A DNA stretch of 64,000 bases, taken from assembly GCF_000972845.2 (NCBI RefSeq), contig NC_040021.1:5532867-5596866 (forward strand), in the 5' to 3' direction. Position numbers and translations under genes: made by a program. The notes beneath the pieces are model-generated. The model was given only the letters and a program-made list of their open reading frames with translations, made no database searches and was not told the DNA's origin. This DNA is from Larimichthys crocea (taxonomy: Eukaryota; Chordata; Actinopteri; Sciaenidae). The stretch's first letter is position 1. Each line of letters opens with the position of its first letter. Shown one piece after another: positions 1 through 12,915 of the stretch.

Positions 1-16
1 TCATTCCGACTCTGCA

Positions 17-3000
17 CCCCTTACGCCTGTAGCTGCTGTTAGTTAATGTCGGCTCAGTTGGTTATCTGGGCTGCCTGGACTATGAGCTCAGAGCAACTGA
101 GTCAGTGTTAGTGTTTGTACCACAGGCATGGGGGTGACTGTTGATGGGGGAACGGAGCCAGTGTTGTGCCCTCTCCTCCATGGAGGCAAAGGACTTTCAC
201 CGAATAAGGAGCAACCGATCAATCCGGGACCGACTTCTAGTCATTGGCTTGGCGAAATAAAAAGGCTGAAACACAGACGCTGAGCTGGGATTCTTGCTGT
301 CGGGGCTAATAAGTAATATTATCTGGATGCTATGTCTTGTGTTGTTGACCTTGCTTGATGTTTGGCTGTTAGCAAAGTTGTCTGGCGTTTAGCAAGTCGT
401 CGACTAAAAAGTATATATATATATTATATCATAACAAATGAAACATGTACAACTGTCCATATTTACAGTAGTTTTACACTAAAACTGGGAACACAAATTG
501 CAAATATACCGATTTCCACACCGTGTTACATAACACATACTAATAACCTAGGACACGCATGGACTTTGCCACAGTTTATGTTGAGGTGTGTAAAAAGGAG
601 AATATGGTAGTCATAATGTGTTATAATCAGTGAACCTCAGTGAATCAAGAGCATCCATAAGACACTGAATTATAAGTCATCATAAGTAACATCTATAATG
701 TTTTATGGCTGTTGATAAGTGCACCAGAAAGTATGTTCATGAGTGTAGTCATAAAACATTATGATGTATATAAATGCTCCCCATGACGCACCACAGACGT
801 CTTCATAGGAAGTGTCCACCACAACTTTTAAAGATTTAGTTTTCAATGCCACTTTGAGAACACGTCCGTTCAATGCACAGCGCGTGTTAGTCAAGTCACG
901 GGAAGTACAATCATGTCTTAAAACTCTGCGCTCATAGGAGCTGCATTAAGGTAACTCTCTGTGTTGGGTGATGATTGTACAGTGGAGAACTCATTGTTGC
1001 ACCCTGCAGACCAATTTGGTGTCTTTGTCCTCTCACGTTACATCAAAGACACCATCGGATGAATCACCTGGTGCTCGGTGTGTCCCTTTAAGAGGGACAG
1101 TGGGTATTGGATGGACGGGAAACTCTGCACTCATTACTCAACATAATGGACAGACAGAGAGAGAGGGGGGGGGGGAGAAGGAGGAAGACATAGAGAGAGT
1201 GTGAGTGAATGTGCCCACACTTGATCATGCTATATTACGGCTCAATAGATAAAGTAAAAAATGCTGAGCTGTAGTTTTCCCACCTCTCCCTGGACCATCT
1301 ATCCACTAACTGTTACATCCCGTGGAAGCTGCTTTATTCACCAGGAAATTACCATAGAGTCTTTACTTCCCCCCAAGAATGACCACATTAGCCTTATCTC
1401 CAGAAGAAAACTACAATATGCAGAGCTATTTCCACGTGAAGCACTCGGATGTGGACTCTATATTCCCATTGTGGCTTTTCATTTTCAGAAAATAAAATTT
1501 TAATTGAAACTTACATAGTCTTTGTGTGACATATAAATCCAGTGACCCCGTGTAGAACCCCAGACCCAAGAATCCCATTTATACGCCGTGAAGACTTTTT
1601 TGGACTTCATTCTTTAAAATTAAATATGAGATTGTTCCTCTTTAATCCTGAATGAGTTTTTTTTTTTTTTTGGAAATACCATTTTCTTTTGCCCGGCGGC
1701 AAAAATATGAAGGTTCAATCACAGACAAACCCACTTCAAAGGTTATAACCCCCATGAACATTTCAATTCAGCTCAACCAGGAAGCTAGAGCAGCAATAAT
1801 ACATTAATTGATATAGAGGTACTTCAGTGGGGATGTATATTGTTAATGCTTCCCCTATAATACCACAATTCATTTCATTTTTTTTATACACAATGACTTT
1901 ACAAAGGGCAAAAGTCACAAAGTGTATGTAATAAAACCTGCTACTACTTTTCTGATGTCATAAACTAGTGAGGTTCCTAACTGAGGGCAATGACCTGGAA
2001 GTTTTACGTAGGCGTCGTGATTAGAGCTGTTCGAATTCCCGAAATCTTAAGGAAAGTAGCTTCCGTGCTTCCTTTGTTTAGCAGAGATACACGACCTCCT
2101 TCATGAAAAGAAAAGAAAAGAAATAACACCGTCCCACAATCCTTGACGATTCCTTCTGAGATGTAAGTATTCATTGGTTGCAATCAACAACTTCACCACT
2201 AGATGGCACTAAATCCGACACACTGCTCCTTTAATGCTTAAAACGATTTTTCTGCCTGATTCACGTCACACAGACTTTTCATCAGCAAAGGTGATTTTTA
2301 ACAACAAAGACAACACAAATGATCCCACGCGACTTCACACGCCATCAAACTATGTTCTTTGTTATCGTTTTTGAGTGAGAGACACCCGGTGCGGAAATTA
2401 CAATATTGTAGTAGATAATTCAACGTGATGTTAAGTTTATCTTGTAAAATGCAGCAGCAATTAAGCAAAAGGGGGTCCTATCAGATGTTCCTTATTTTCA
2501 TTTTGTTCACACGCTAACACACACAGATCATCCCGTATCCTGCTGTTAAAGCAGAACAGACCCACAGCTGCTGGGAACCAATATCGCTAATGACTGACCT
2601 CATAATACACAGAAAATACACACACTCTGACACACGCTAGACTTAATCAGTGCGCGTGGTGTGTGTGTGTGGGTGGTGTGAGATGTGGGTCATTGTGTAC
2701 GTGATCTGTGTCTAAGATATTAATTTAATCATCATCTGTCGTCGACACACCAGCTGCCACGGCACAGGATTGGAAAAACTAGATTTCAAATGTACCTGTA
2801 CGTAATGTAATAACAGTGATTCAGTATTGGCCGGGTGTGATGTGGCACCGGTGAGAACATGAATTACATCTGAGAGCAACCCACCGCCAGAAAAAAAAAC
2901 ATATTGTGAACGAGGTTAAAATGAGGACATGCATTTTACACAAGTGTTTTCACAAATCAATAAAAGCGAGCGGAGAATCAGGGGAGGGTGAACGTATGCT

Positions 3001-3733
3001 CCAGTAGCCAGCCATGACTAATGAGTACTACAGTGCTTCTTAAGTAGTTTCAAGTGTGTGGCTGTGGTTGAGAAGGTGTAATTTTTAACACGGCGTATTG
3101 TGCTGCAAAGCTCACTGGAGCAACACAAAGACCAAAGCAACACTGATGGGGAGTATGGGGTCAGGCAAGAGTCAGGGCAGGTAGTAGAGCTTCATGATTA
3201 TGGTTGAATAGTATGAATAATATTATGAATAGCTACATTATTAATCTAGGTGGGGAAAACAAACGTAGCAAAGGAAGCCTGTTCACTCTACTGATGCAAT
3301 GTACAATAAAATGCAACTTCCCACAGAAAAAATGTGATTTCTTGGAAACTTTTGAACACAACGTTGAGTTTCATCACCTTCAAGTTGATGAGGTAAACTT
3401 GTCGGCTTATTTACACAGCAACATCGTTAATATGGAACATGTACTCGTATTTGTTTTAATTATATTACTTATGGTCATATGGAACACAACCTTTGCTTCA
3501 AGCTCTGCTCTCCAGCACCCAACACTTCTGCCATCAACATTACTAGTCCAACAGCAAGAAGCCCAGCTCGCGTCGTGCTTTCAAGCTTTTGACTAAAAGT
3601 CAGTCCAATTTTTTACTCTCTTCTTTCTTAGCTTTCTTATCCGGCTCGCGGTTCTAGCATGGCATCGGCTCCACTCCCCGTGAGCATTCCCCACGCCCTG
3701 GACGTGAGAACCTCTCTTCCTGGGGGGTGCAAA
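17..3733 (+). repeat. First copy of a 3.7-kb direct duplication, ending at an assembly gap
   Basis: This stretch matches 4548-8405 nearly end to end in the same orientation. It starts at the shared words ccccttacgcctgtagctgc and ends at ctggggggtgcaaa, one base before the N run. It is about 140 bases shorter than its partner. Part is one 46-bp tandem unit missing here. The rest is mostly scattered one- or two-base losses, for example gttacataacac here against gttactataacac there. Loss-dominated differences are what an uncorrected long-read consensus gives, so this is probably a redundant or poorly polished copy rather than a true tandem duplication. I see no gene in it; short open frames are broken differently in the two copies. 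Confidence 0.9.
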
Positions 3734-3734
3734 G

Positions 3735-3744
3735 NNNNNNNNNN
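3735..3744. other. Assembly gap (10 N)
   Basis: Ten N bases separate the end of the first duplicated copy from a TCTA microsatellite. A fixed 10-N run is a scaffold join of unknown true size. The duplicated copy ends at this join. Confidence 0.98.

Positions 3745-3794
<50 letters not shown>
3745..3794 (+). repeat. (TCTA)n tetranucleotide microsatellite
   Basis: About twelve perfect TCTA units begin directly at the gap, so the true array length is unknown. An array like this plausibly caused the assembly break. The following 750 bases, up to the second duplicated copy, have no recognisable gene. Confidence 0.95.
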
Positions 3795-4547
3795 CTTCCT
3801 CTTCTCTCTGCTATCACAATAAAGGAGTGATGATGATTAACGGATGACTGTGTACAGCTACAAATAACTGCAGTGGATCGATACGGTACATGTTTGTTCT
3901 TAGGGAGTCTGCTGCAGAGATAAGCTCGGTTACATCAGCTCTTCTGTTGACTTAATGATGTTTCATTTAATTCAAAATGTGTTTATGGCAGGGTTTTCCC
4001 TTCAAGCCGGAGATTTAACCACATGGCTTCAGTGACTAATACAGTTTTCCAGAGGAGGAGGAGGACAAATCATTCACATGAACTATTATTCAGCTGGATG
4101 AACACATAATGTTACTCACAGCTCCATGACACACAGTTGTCAATCTACTCTAGGAGAAGATCTTAACCAAATGTCATTTAAAGTTGTATCTTTATCTTTA
4201 TTAAGGGACAGCATTTTTTCTGAAATAACCATTGGTGTAGAGTATTTAATTCTGTAAGACCTGAATTACTGTACAGTAAATTGCATTTGCCGTTACTACG
4301 GTAACCAAAGGTACTGCCGGATCAGTCAAGACCATAATCTAAAGTATTACAACTGAAGACTTTTTATGGGTTTATTCAAAATACACTGCTTACTGATGTA
4401 CTACTTAACCGTACTATAATGTAACCTCCATTACATAAGGCATCATTATGTACTTCACTTTATGCAGAGCAACATTTTCTACCGTAAAACAACCGTTTCA
4501 AATCACTTGATGCCACATTGATTTGTAATCAGGGTCAATTCCATTCC

Positions 4548-7500
4548 CCCTTACGCCTGTAGCTGCTGTTAGTTAATTCGGCTCAGTTGTTAGCTGGGCT
4601 GCCTGGACTATGGGCTCAGAGCAACTGAGCAGTGTGTAGTGTTTGTACCACAGGCATGGGGGTGACTGTTTGATGGGGGAACGGAGCCAGTATTGTGCCC
4701 TCTCCTCTATGGAGGCGAAGAGACCAAAGGACTTTCACCGAACAAGGAGCAGCCGATCAATCCGGGACTGACTTTTAGTCATTGGCTTGGCTAAATAAAA
4801 AGGCTGAAACACAGACGCTGACCTGGGCTTCTTGCTGTCGGACTAATAAGTAATATTATCTGGCTGCTATGTCTTGAGTTGTTGACCTTGCTTGATGTTT
4901 GGCGGTGGCGACTAAAAAGTTATATATATCTATATATTATCATAACAAATGAACATGTACTGCTGTCAATATTTACAGTAGTTTTACACTAAAATTGGGA
5001 ACACAAAATTGCAAATATACCGATTTTCACACCGTGTTACTATAACACATACTATAATAACCTATGACACAGCATCACCGTGTTACTATAACACATACTA
5101 TAATAACCTATGACACAGCATGGACTGTTATAGCATTTGCCACAGTTTATTGTTGAGGTGTGTAAAAAGGAGAATAGTGGTAGTCATAATGTGTTATAAT
5201 CAGTGAACCTCAGTGAAGTCAAGAGCATCCATAAGACACTGAATTATAAGTCATCATAAGTAACATTTATAATGTGTTATGGCTGTTGATATAGTGCACC
5301 ACAAAGTATGTTCATGAGTGTAGTCATAAAACATTATAAATGTATATAATTCTCTATAAATGCTCCCCATGGCGCACCACAGACGTCTTCATAGGAAGCG
5401 TCACCACAACTTTTAAAGATTTTAGTTTTATTGCCACTTTTGAGAACACGTCCGTTAAATGCACAGGTCGCGTGTTAGTCAAGTCACGGGAAGTAACATC
5501 ATGTCTTAAAACTCTGCGGCTCATAGGAGCTGCATTAAAGGTAACTCTCCGTGTTGGGTGATGATTGTACAGTGTAGAACTCATTGTTGCACCCTGAAGA
5601 CCAATTCTGGCGTCTTTGTCCTCTTCACGTTACATCAAAGACACCATCCGGATGAATCACCTGGTGCTCGGTGTGTCCCTTTAAGAGGGACAGTGGGTAT
5701 TGGATGGACGGGAAACTCTGCACTCATTACTCAACATAATGGACAGACAGAGAGAGAGAGAGGGGGAAGAAGGAGGAAGACATAGAGAGAGTGTGAGTGA
5801 ATGTGTCCCACACTTGATCATGCTATATTACGGCTCTAATAGATAAAGTAAAAAATGCTGAGCTGTAGTTTTCCCACCTCTCTCCTGGACCATCTATCTC
5901 ACTAACTGTTACATCCCATGGAAGCTGCTATTTCACCAGGAAATTACCATAGAGTCTTTACTTCCCCCCAAGAATGACCACATTAGCCTTATCTCCACAA
6001 GAAACTACAATATGCAGAGCTATTTCCACTGAAGCACTCGGATGTGGACTCTATATTCCCATTGTGGCTTTTCATTTTCAGAAAATAAAATTTTAATTGA
6101 AAACTTACATAGTCTTTTGTGCGACATATAAATCCAGTGACCCCTGTGAGAACCCCAGACCCCAGAATCCCATTTATACGTCCGTGAAGACTTTTTTGGA
6201 CTTCATTCTTTAAAATCTAAATATGAGATTGTTCCTCTTTAATCCTGAATGAGTTTTTTTCTTTTTTTGGAAATACCATTTTCTTTTGCCCTGCGGCAAA
6301 AATATGAAGGTTCAATCACAGACAAACCCACTTCAAAGGTTATAACCCCCATGAACATTTCACATTCAGCTCAACCAGGAAGCTGAGAGCAGCAATAATT
6401 TACATTAATTGATATAGAGGTACTTCAGTGGGGATGTATATTGTTAATGCTTCCCCTATATACCACAATTCATTTCATTTTTTTTTATACACAATGACTT
6501 TACAAAGGGCAAAAGTCACAAAGTGTATGTAATAAAACCTGCTACTACTTTTCTAGATGTCATAAACTAGTGAGGTTCCTAACTGAGGGCAATGACCTGG
6601 AAGTATTTACGTAGGCGTCGTGATTAGAGCTGTTCGAATTCCCGAAATCTTAAGGAAAGTAGCTTCCGTGCTTCCTTTGCTTTAGCAGAGGATACACCGG
6701 ACCGTCCTTCATGAAAAGAAAAGAAATAACGCCGTCCCACAATTCTTTGACGATTCCTTCTGACGATGTTAGTATTCATTTGGTTGCAATCAACAACTTC
6801 ACCACTAGATGGCACTAAATCCGACACACTGCTCCTTTAATGCTTAAAACGATTTTTATGCCTGATTCACGTCACACAGACTTTTCATCAGCACAGGTGA
6901 TTGTTTAACAACAAAGACAACACAAATGATCCCACGCGACTTCACGACGCCATCAAACTATGTCTTTTGTTATCGTTTGTGACGTGAGAGACAGCCCGGG
7001 TGCGGAAATTACATATTGTACGTAGATAATTCAACGTGATGTTGAAGTTTTATCGTTGTAAAATGCAGCAGCAATTAAGCAAAAGGGGGTCCTATTCAGG
7101 ATGTTCCTTATTTTCATTTTGTTCACACGCTAACACACACAGATCATCCCGTATCCTGCTGTTAAAGCAGAACAGACCCACAGCTGCTGGGAACCAATAT
7201 CGCTAATGACTGACCTCATAATACACAGAAAATACACACACTCTGACACACGCTAGACTTAATCAGTGCGTGTGGTGTGTGTGTGTGAGAGTGTGTGTGA
7301 GATGTGGGTCATTGTGTACGTGATCTGTGTCTAATGATATTAATTTTAATCATCATCTGTCTGTCGACACCACCAGCTGCCACGGCACAGGATTGGAAAA
7401 ACTAGATTTCAAATGTACCTGTACGTAATGTAATAACAGTGATTCAGTAATTGGCCGGGTGTGATGTGGCACCGGTGAGAACATGAATTACATCTGAGAG

Positions 7501-8405
7501 CAACCTACCGTCAGAAAAAAACATATTGTGGAACGAGGTTAAAATGAGGACATGCATTTTACACAAGTGTTTTCACAAATCAATAAAAGCGAGCGGAGAA
7601 TCAGAGGAGGGTGAACGTATGCTTCCAGTAGCCAGCCATGACTAATGAGTACTACAGTGCTTCTTAAGTAGGTTTCAAGTGTGTTGCTGTGGTTGAGAAT
7701 GTGTAATTTTTAACACGGCGTATTGTGCTGCAAAGCTCACTGGAGCAACACAAAGACCAAAGCATACACTGATGGGGAGTATGGGGTCAGGCAAGAGTCA
7801 GGGCAGGTAGTAGAGCTTCATGATTATGGTTGAATAGTATGAATAATATTATGAATAGCTACATTATTAATCTAGCTGTGGGGAAAACAAACGTAGCAAA
7901 GGAAGCCTGTTCACTCTACCCGATGCAATGTACGATATAATGCAACTTTCCCACAGAAAAAATGTGATTTCTTGGAAACTTTTGAACACAACGTTGACGT
8001 GTCATCACCTTTAAGTTGATGAGGTAAACTTGTCGGCTTATTTACCCAGCAACATCATTAATATGGACAGTTGTACTCGTATTTGTTTTAATTATATTAC
8101 TTATGGTCATATGGTCTACAACTAACCTTTGCTTCAAGCTCTCTGCTCTCCAGCCACCCAACACTTTCCGGCCATCCCAACATTACTAGTCCAACAGAAA
8201 GAAGCCCAGCTCCGTGTCTGTCTTTCAAGCTTTTGACTAAAAGTTAGTCCAATTTTTACTCCTGTGGTGGCTTCTTGCTCCATCACTCTCTTCTTTTCTT
8301 AGCTTTCTTATCCTGCTCCGGTTCTAGCATGACATCGGCTCCACTCCCCGTGAGCATTCGCCCACACCCTGGACGTGAGAACTGACTCTTCCTGGGGGGT
8401 GCAAA
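4548..8405 (+). repeat. Second, better-preserved copy of the 3.8-kb duplicated unit
   Basis: Homologous to 17-3733 and slightly longer. The unit has inverted ends. The left part (about 4735-4860: gactgacttttagtca, then cttcttgctgtcggactaat) reappears in reverse complement in the right part (about 8160-8270: attactagtccaacag, then tgactaaaagttagtcc). This suggests a DNA-transposon-like element with long imperfect terminal inverted repeats, or a nest of repeats. A related single arm lies near 11.86-12.05 kb. The interior holds a short repeat piece at 6620-6840, including ccactagatggcactaaatc and a terminal ctcctttaa. It has no transposase-like frame, so it would be non-autonomous. Confidence 0.85.
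5030..5121 (+). repeat. 46-bp exact tandem duplication
   Basis: The 46-base unit starting caccgtgttactataacaca occurs twice head to tail. The partner region in the first copy of the large duplication has the unit only once, so this is one clear structural difference between the two copies. Confidence 0.9.
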
Positions 8406-8735
8406 TCGCCTCTGGTACAAACAGCATCTTGGATCGGCTTCATCCTTATATCACCAGAAGGTCGCCTAGGTTTTCTGGCCAGGGTTCACTGGTTGTTGCT
8501 TGTGCACGGCTGAAAACATGGTGCCTTTGAATTTGTGGCTCTGACACTGTCTCTGTTGAAGCCTTTAAAAAGCAACTCAAGATTTATTCAAACTGGTCTT
8601 CCTCTCGCCTGCTGTCCAGTGTTTTCATGTTCTGTTATTGATTGTTATTTTTTGCTTCTTTATATGGTTTTGCACTTCAATCTTGGGGTCTTGTTCACAG
8701 GAAAAATCGAGCATGTAGAGTGCATGATCTTTAGG
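8406..8735 (+). mobile_element. 3' fragment of a fish non-LTR retrotransposon (LINE)
   Basis: The string ggatcggcttcatccttatatcaccagaaggtcgcc, followed by a run that includes gaagcctttaaaaagcaactcaagatttattcaaactgg, resembles the end of the reverse-transcriptase ORF and the 3' UTR of common teleost LINEs. No long frame remains. The clade cannot be assigned by eye. It joins the second duplicated unit directly at 8405. Confidence 0.45.
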
Positions 8736-8759
8736 TAACCACCGAAAGAATAAGATCGT

Positions 8760-9066
8760 AGATACAAGTGGTCAAAATGAGTTTCCTCCACTGGGTGCCT
8801 GGGCTCAGCCTTAGAGATAGGGTGGGGAGCTCCTCCTGGGCATCTTCATTGGAGGTGTTCCCAGCACATACAACTGGTAGGACACCATGGGGCAGACCCA
8901 AAATTCACTGGAGGGACTATATAACCCATCTGGCCTGGGAACGCCTTTGGATCCCCCAGGAGGAGCTGGAATGCATTGCTGGGGAGAGGGACATCTGGAA
9001 CGCTGTGAAACCTGCTGCCACCACAACCCCACTCCTGATAAACAGAAGGAAATGAATGGATGAATT
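8760..9066 (+). mobile_element. LINE 3'-end remnant with an ORF2 C-terminal fragment
   Basis: An open frame at 8768-9055 contains GRTPWGRPKIHWRDYI, then LAWERLWIPQEEL and ERDIWNAV. This is the far C-terminal region typical of fish LINE ORF2 proteins (pattern GRPR-RWRDY, then LAWERLGIP-EEL). It ends with a short ATGAATGG-like tail, as these elements usually do. An internal deletion has joined the early GLSLRDRV segment to the later part. It is a dead 5'-truncated copy, not a host gene. Confidence 0.75.
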
Positions 9067-11290
9067 AAAGTATTGGTGAATGATGAAAAGAACTGCCTGC
9101 ATGTATACGCTTAGACAAAATCTCCTGGTCCTTTATGAGAAAATGAGCTATTTTAAAAAACGTCGGGTCTTTATTAATTACCCTGACACACAGACCTGAA
9201 TAGTGTACTGGGTCAGCGGAGTGAATTCGGACATGATTGATGTGCTCCTTTGCTCGGAGCAGGATGGAAGCCCAGCATACCTCGCTTTTTTATGTTGAAG
9301 GATAAAGTTGTGATTACAAGTTAATTTTTTGGTATTCTTTGTTTCTATTTATGTCTCGTGGAAAGCCAGTGAAGAAAGACAAACAAAAGGCCAGCGTCCG
9401 CGTATATCTGCAGTAATATCAGAATCAAGTGTTAAAACTAAAATAAATATTGTTGGTTCTTTCTGACGCAGTTAATTGCGTGTCTGTGTCCCCAGAAACC
9501 TTTTCTATGTCGCGTTTAATTGGCTCGTGTTTTATGTGTTCACACCATTTTCTTCTAAATGTGACGTATGTGTTTTTTTTACCAGTTGCTTCCGTATTGT
9601 ATGTTTTCTTTGGGCGCGTGTGCTTCGAGCTCTAACCTACACTAGTACATGTGATAAAATGATTCACTTCCATGACTGAACTTTAAGCTTTCTACCTAAA
9701 TATAACAACTCATTTCCTGTGAATTACATTCATATAAAACCACCTTCTTTGGCCAAATATGCTCTCTTACTGCGTTGTGGAGGATGTATGTATGTACGTA
9801 TGGCATGTCCAAACAATTTCAGCAGCACATCTTGGAATAATTTCTGCTTGCGTTCACATTTGAAATGGAAATGACACATACTGTAAATGATTCTCCGTTC
9901 AGTTACTAACAACAGGTTTTAACCGAGAAGTGTAAGTGTAAGTCAGTCGCGTGAAGAGTGACTCATATTTCAGACCTTTTTCTTCCTCAAACCTGTAATT
10001 TTCAAATGTTTATTAATAATTCATTCTTTTCAGAAAATGAGTCAACAACAAAAGCGTTAGCTCTGGACGTTATATACTGATCCTGCCTCGGCCTCTGGCG
10101 TGAAAGAACTGATTGTCACCAGCTCAGCGACGCGATTTTGATCTAACTGCCGGAATATTGAGACAATCCAGGAAATTAAAACGTTGATTAATGACTTTCA
10201 GGAGAGATCAGTAGACGTTATAAACTAGAACTGCTAGAATTAAATTTAAAAACCTAAAAAAAAACGATTAGAGGAATGATTAAACTGATTCTGTTGATGA
10301 TATTAGGGGTGATGGGGCATCCTCCACATCTGTTGACCTCAAGCTCAGAGATATTAAATATGACCCATGCTTATTAGAACCTTTTAATTATCATAATGCT
10401 CTCATTATGATGCGACCGGCAGTGATGTGCAATATTATTATTTCATTATTTGTGTTTGTTTAACCTTGTAGGTCAGCTGGGCATAAATTCTGATTTGCAG
10501 TGACAGTCGAGCTCGGGGCAGGGCTGAGGACAAAAAAGGGACAAACTGATGACAGAGTCCAAACCACATACAGTCCAGAGTACACAAGCAGATCACTATC
10601 AAAGCACATGATGATGTGGGGGAAATAAAAAGGCCTGCGTGGTTTAGAAATGTAAGAAAAGCAGCAGGTGCAGGAACCAGAAAGTGTTTTGACTAGCCTA
10701 TTTTTAAAAGGATATGGCTGGGATGAAAAGATCAATTTTTAGGGATTTTGGAACTCATTGCAGTCGCTGGCAGACGCACAGTGGAGTGGGTTACAGCCAA
10801 AGGAGGTGTGAGCGTCAGGGAGGAAGAGAGGAAGAGGAAGAGGAGGGTGGTGGTGGTGGTGGTGGTGGGGATGTGGACTGGTGAGCTCAGATAAAGCAGA
10901 GTCTTGCCAGGGATGGATTTGCAGATGACTTGCTCTGATGAATGAGCGGGTACAGCACTGATAGACTTGTAGGACTGCCCATAACTCGTTAATATTTATG
11001 ACAGCAGCAGCTGACCAAAGTGGTTTTATTATAATGTGCAGGCAAAGTTGAGTGCTCACAGGCCCACCTAGCATGCTCCACTAGATCCCTTTAGTTTAAT
11101 ATATTCCCTCCAAACCAGCAGGTTTAACACCCTTACGTACCATAAAATAAGAATAAACTTTAAAGTAATGAGAATGATTAAGAGAATTAAAGCATAAAAA
11201 GTAAAACAAAGGCCACAATCTAATAAAAACACAAGGATGAATACCCTGATACTGCAGACCTTCACTATCAGTCCTAAGTACTGAGAAGAC
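9067..11290. other. Gene-free stretch, no recognised repeat
   Basis: I find no supported exon or known repeat here. The only compositional feature is a short (GGT)n run at about 10845-10867 within GA/GGA-rich DNA. The minus-strand frame across it shows a poly-histidine run that is just this repeat read in frame. Confidence 0.5.
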
Positions 11291-11700
11291 TATGTGTCTT
11301 GTTTGCTGGTACTGGCAAGGAGAACCCAAACTCTGAGGCAGACAAGTTTAAGGGAAGATCAGTTTACTCGGTCCAAGATACAGGTGGGGTCAAAACCAGG
11401 AGATCAAACAGGCAAACAAACCCAACAAGGGTAGGGCAGGTATCCAAAGTCCAAGACCGGCAAAACAGGGTCAGAACGAGAAAACAAAAACTGGAATTGC
11501 TGGAGAGCTTGGCAAAAACAACACAAGACAATCTGGCAGAGATAAAGAGATGAGTGGAAATGGACCAGTATATATGCTGAGAGGCTAATGAGCAAATGGA
11601 CTGCAGGTGAGGAGATGGGCGGGGAAAACCAGGTGAGGGAAATGAGCTGATTGCATGGAAGAAAGATGGGATCTGAAATGACATGGAACCAATTAAGACA
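11291..11700. repeat. Interspersed repeat, possibly from an LTR retrotransposon
   Basis: A run containing caaaaccaggagatcaaacaggcaaacaaaccc and later aggctaatgagcaaatggactgcaggtgaggagatg resembles a common teleost repeat often linked to LTR elements. No LTR pair, primer-binding site or pol frame is visible. The open frame at 11299-11553 is a by-product of the purine-rich repeat. Confidence 0.35.
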
Positions 11701-11854
11701 AACAGAGTGTAACGTAGTTACACTATGCCTCTCTGTCCACCACTAGAGAAATATATGTTAAAGATCTGTACAGGGAAAAATTTAATTCTGAGCTCCCCGT
11801 CTTCTAAAGTTCAATCCAGAATTTTAGAAATCAAACAAGTGCAACAGCACAAGA

Positions 11855-12055
11855 CATAGCAGCTAATATTACTTACTAATCCAACAGCAGTCAGCCCAGC
11901 AGCGTCTATCTTTCAGCCTTTTATTTCACCAAGCTCTCGCCAACGACTCAAAGCCGGTCCCAGATTTACTCTTGTCTGGCGGCTTCTTGTTTGGTCTTTT
12001 CTCTTCTGTCATTACGTCCATAGAGGCTGCTGAGCCTGGTTACATTGAGTCTGGA
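11855..12055 (-). repeat. Solo arm of the inverted-end repeat found at 4.7 and 8.2 kb
   Basis: Read on the minus strand, this contains a diverged version of the left arm of the duplicated unit: gaccggctttgagtcgttggc, taaaaggctgaaagatagacgctg and ggattagtaagtaatattagctgctatgtcttg. It shows that the arm is an interspersed family and not unique to the 1-8.4 kb duplication. Confidence 0.7.
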
Positions 12056-12880
12056 GGAATGATTTACAGAACATTTCAGTTGTTGAGTGGGAAGATGCTC
12101 GCAAGAAAGCCCAAACACAAACAGTAAATACCTGCCTCAGGCTTGGTGGGTGTACATATATATTCCTCCAGAAAAGTACTTAATAGTAATATCCCAGATT
12201 TGTGTTTTAAGTGTAGAAACTCGTAGAACAAACTTAATATAAGGAAGGATCGCACTAACTGTCTGCATGTATACGCTTAGACCTTCACATGCAGAGTACT
12301 GGTCACATTAATCTAATTCCTCTTACTTGTCAGATGCTTTTAACACGATTGTCCCTGATTTTACCAAAATGTAGTTTTGGTTCAAGTGTATCCCTCCTAA
12401 ATTACAAGAAGCTGGAACGTGAACCTGGATTTTGGAAAAATATGCCCACACTAGCCTCTGCCTGACCCTGCATTTGTTCCAATTTCATGGTACTCCAGCT
12501 GGCATAACATTACATGGACTTGCACCATCTGAATGTCTGAACTCGTGATACAGAGCTCCAGACTATTGGGAGAACGAACACAAAACATGTTTTTCTCCTA
12601 CAGAATGGCATTTTATTTGGTATTTGGAGTAGCTCTATTATCACTACCTGGCCTCATACTGTACTGTATTTTCAATTGATCGTGATTTGAAATTGACGTA
12701 TTGATTGATTTTTTTTTTTTTTATGTCCATGAGGTATTCTTTGTGATAATTCACATTAATTAAACTTTATTGACTTTACTTGTAGTTACTGCATTAAAGC
12801 CTTTAAAAGCTTTTCCCTTATTTGGACTCAAACATTACACACTCCTTTTGTGCCAAAATGACATTTGTACTGCTTTTTGT
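12056..12880. other. Gene-free AT-rich stretch
   Basis: No exon, tRNA or recognisable mobile element. It is mostly AT-rich single-copy-looking DNA with a short poly-T at 12709-12721. Confidence 0.5.
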
Positions 12881-12915
12881 GCAACCTTTTTGTCCAACAT
12901 GGACAAAAAGGTTGC
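12881..12915. repeat. Perfect 16-bp inverted repeat with a 3-base loop
   Basis: GCAACCTTTTTGTCCA (12881-12896), loop ACA, then the exact complement TGGACAAAAAGGTTGC (12900-12915). It lies just downstream of an AT-rich stretch. It could extrude as a cruciform or be a snap-back artefact. No function can be assigned. Confidence 0.9.

Noticed and set aside
6624..6827. 67-codon minus-strand frame in the duplicated unit
   Set aside because: It is a common non-coding repeat end (ccactagatggcactaaatc) read in frame, and it is broken in the other copy.
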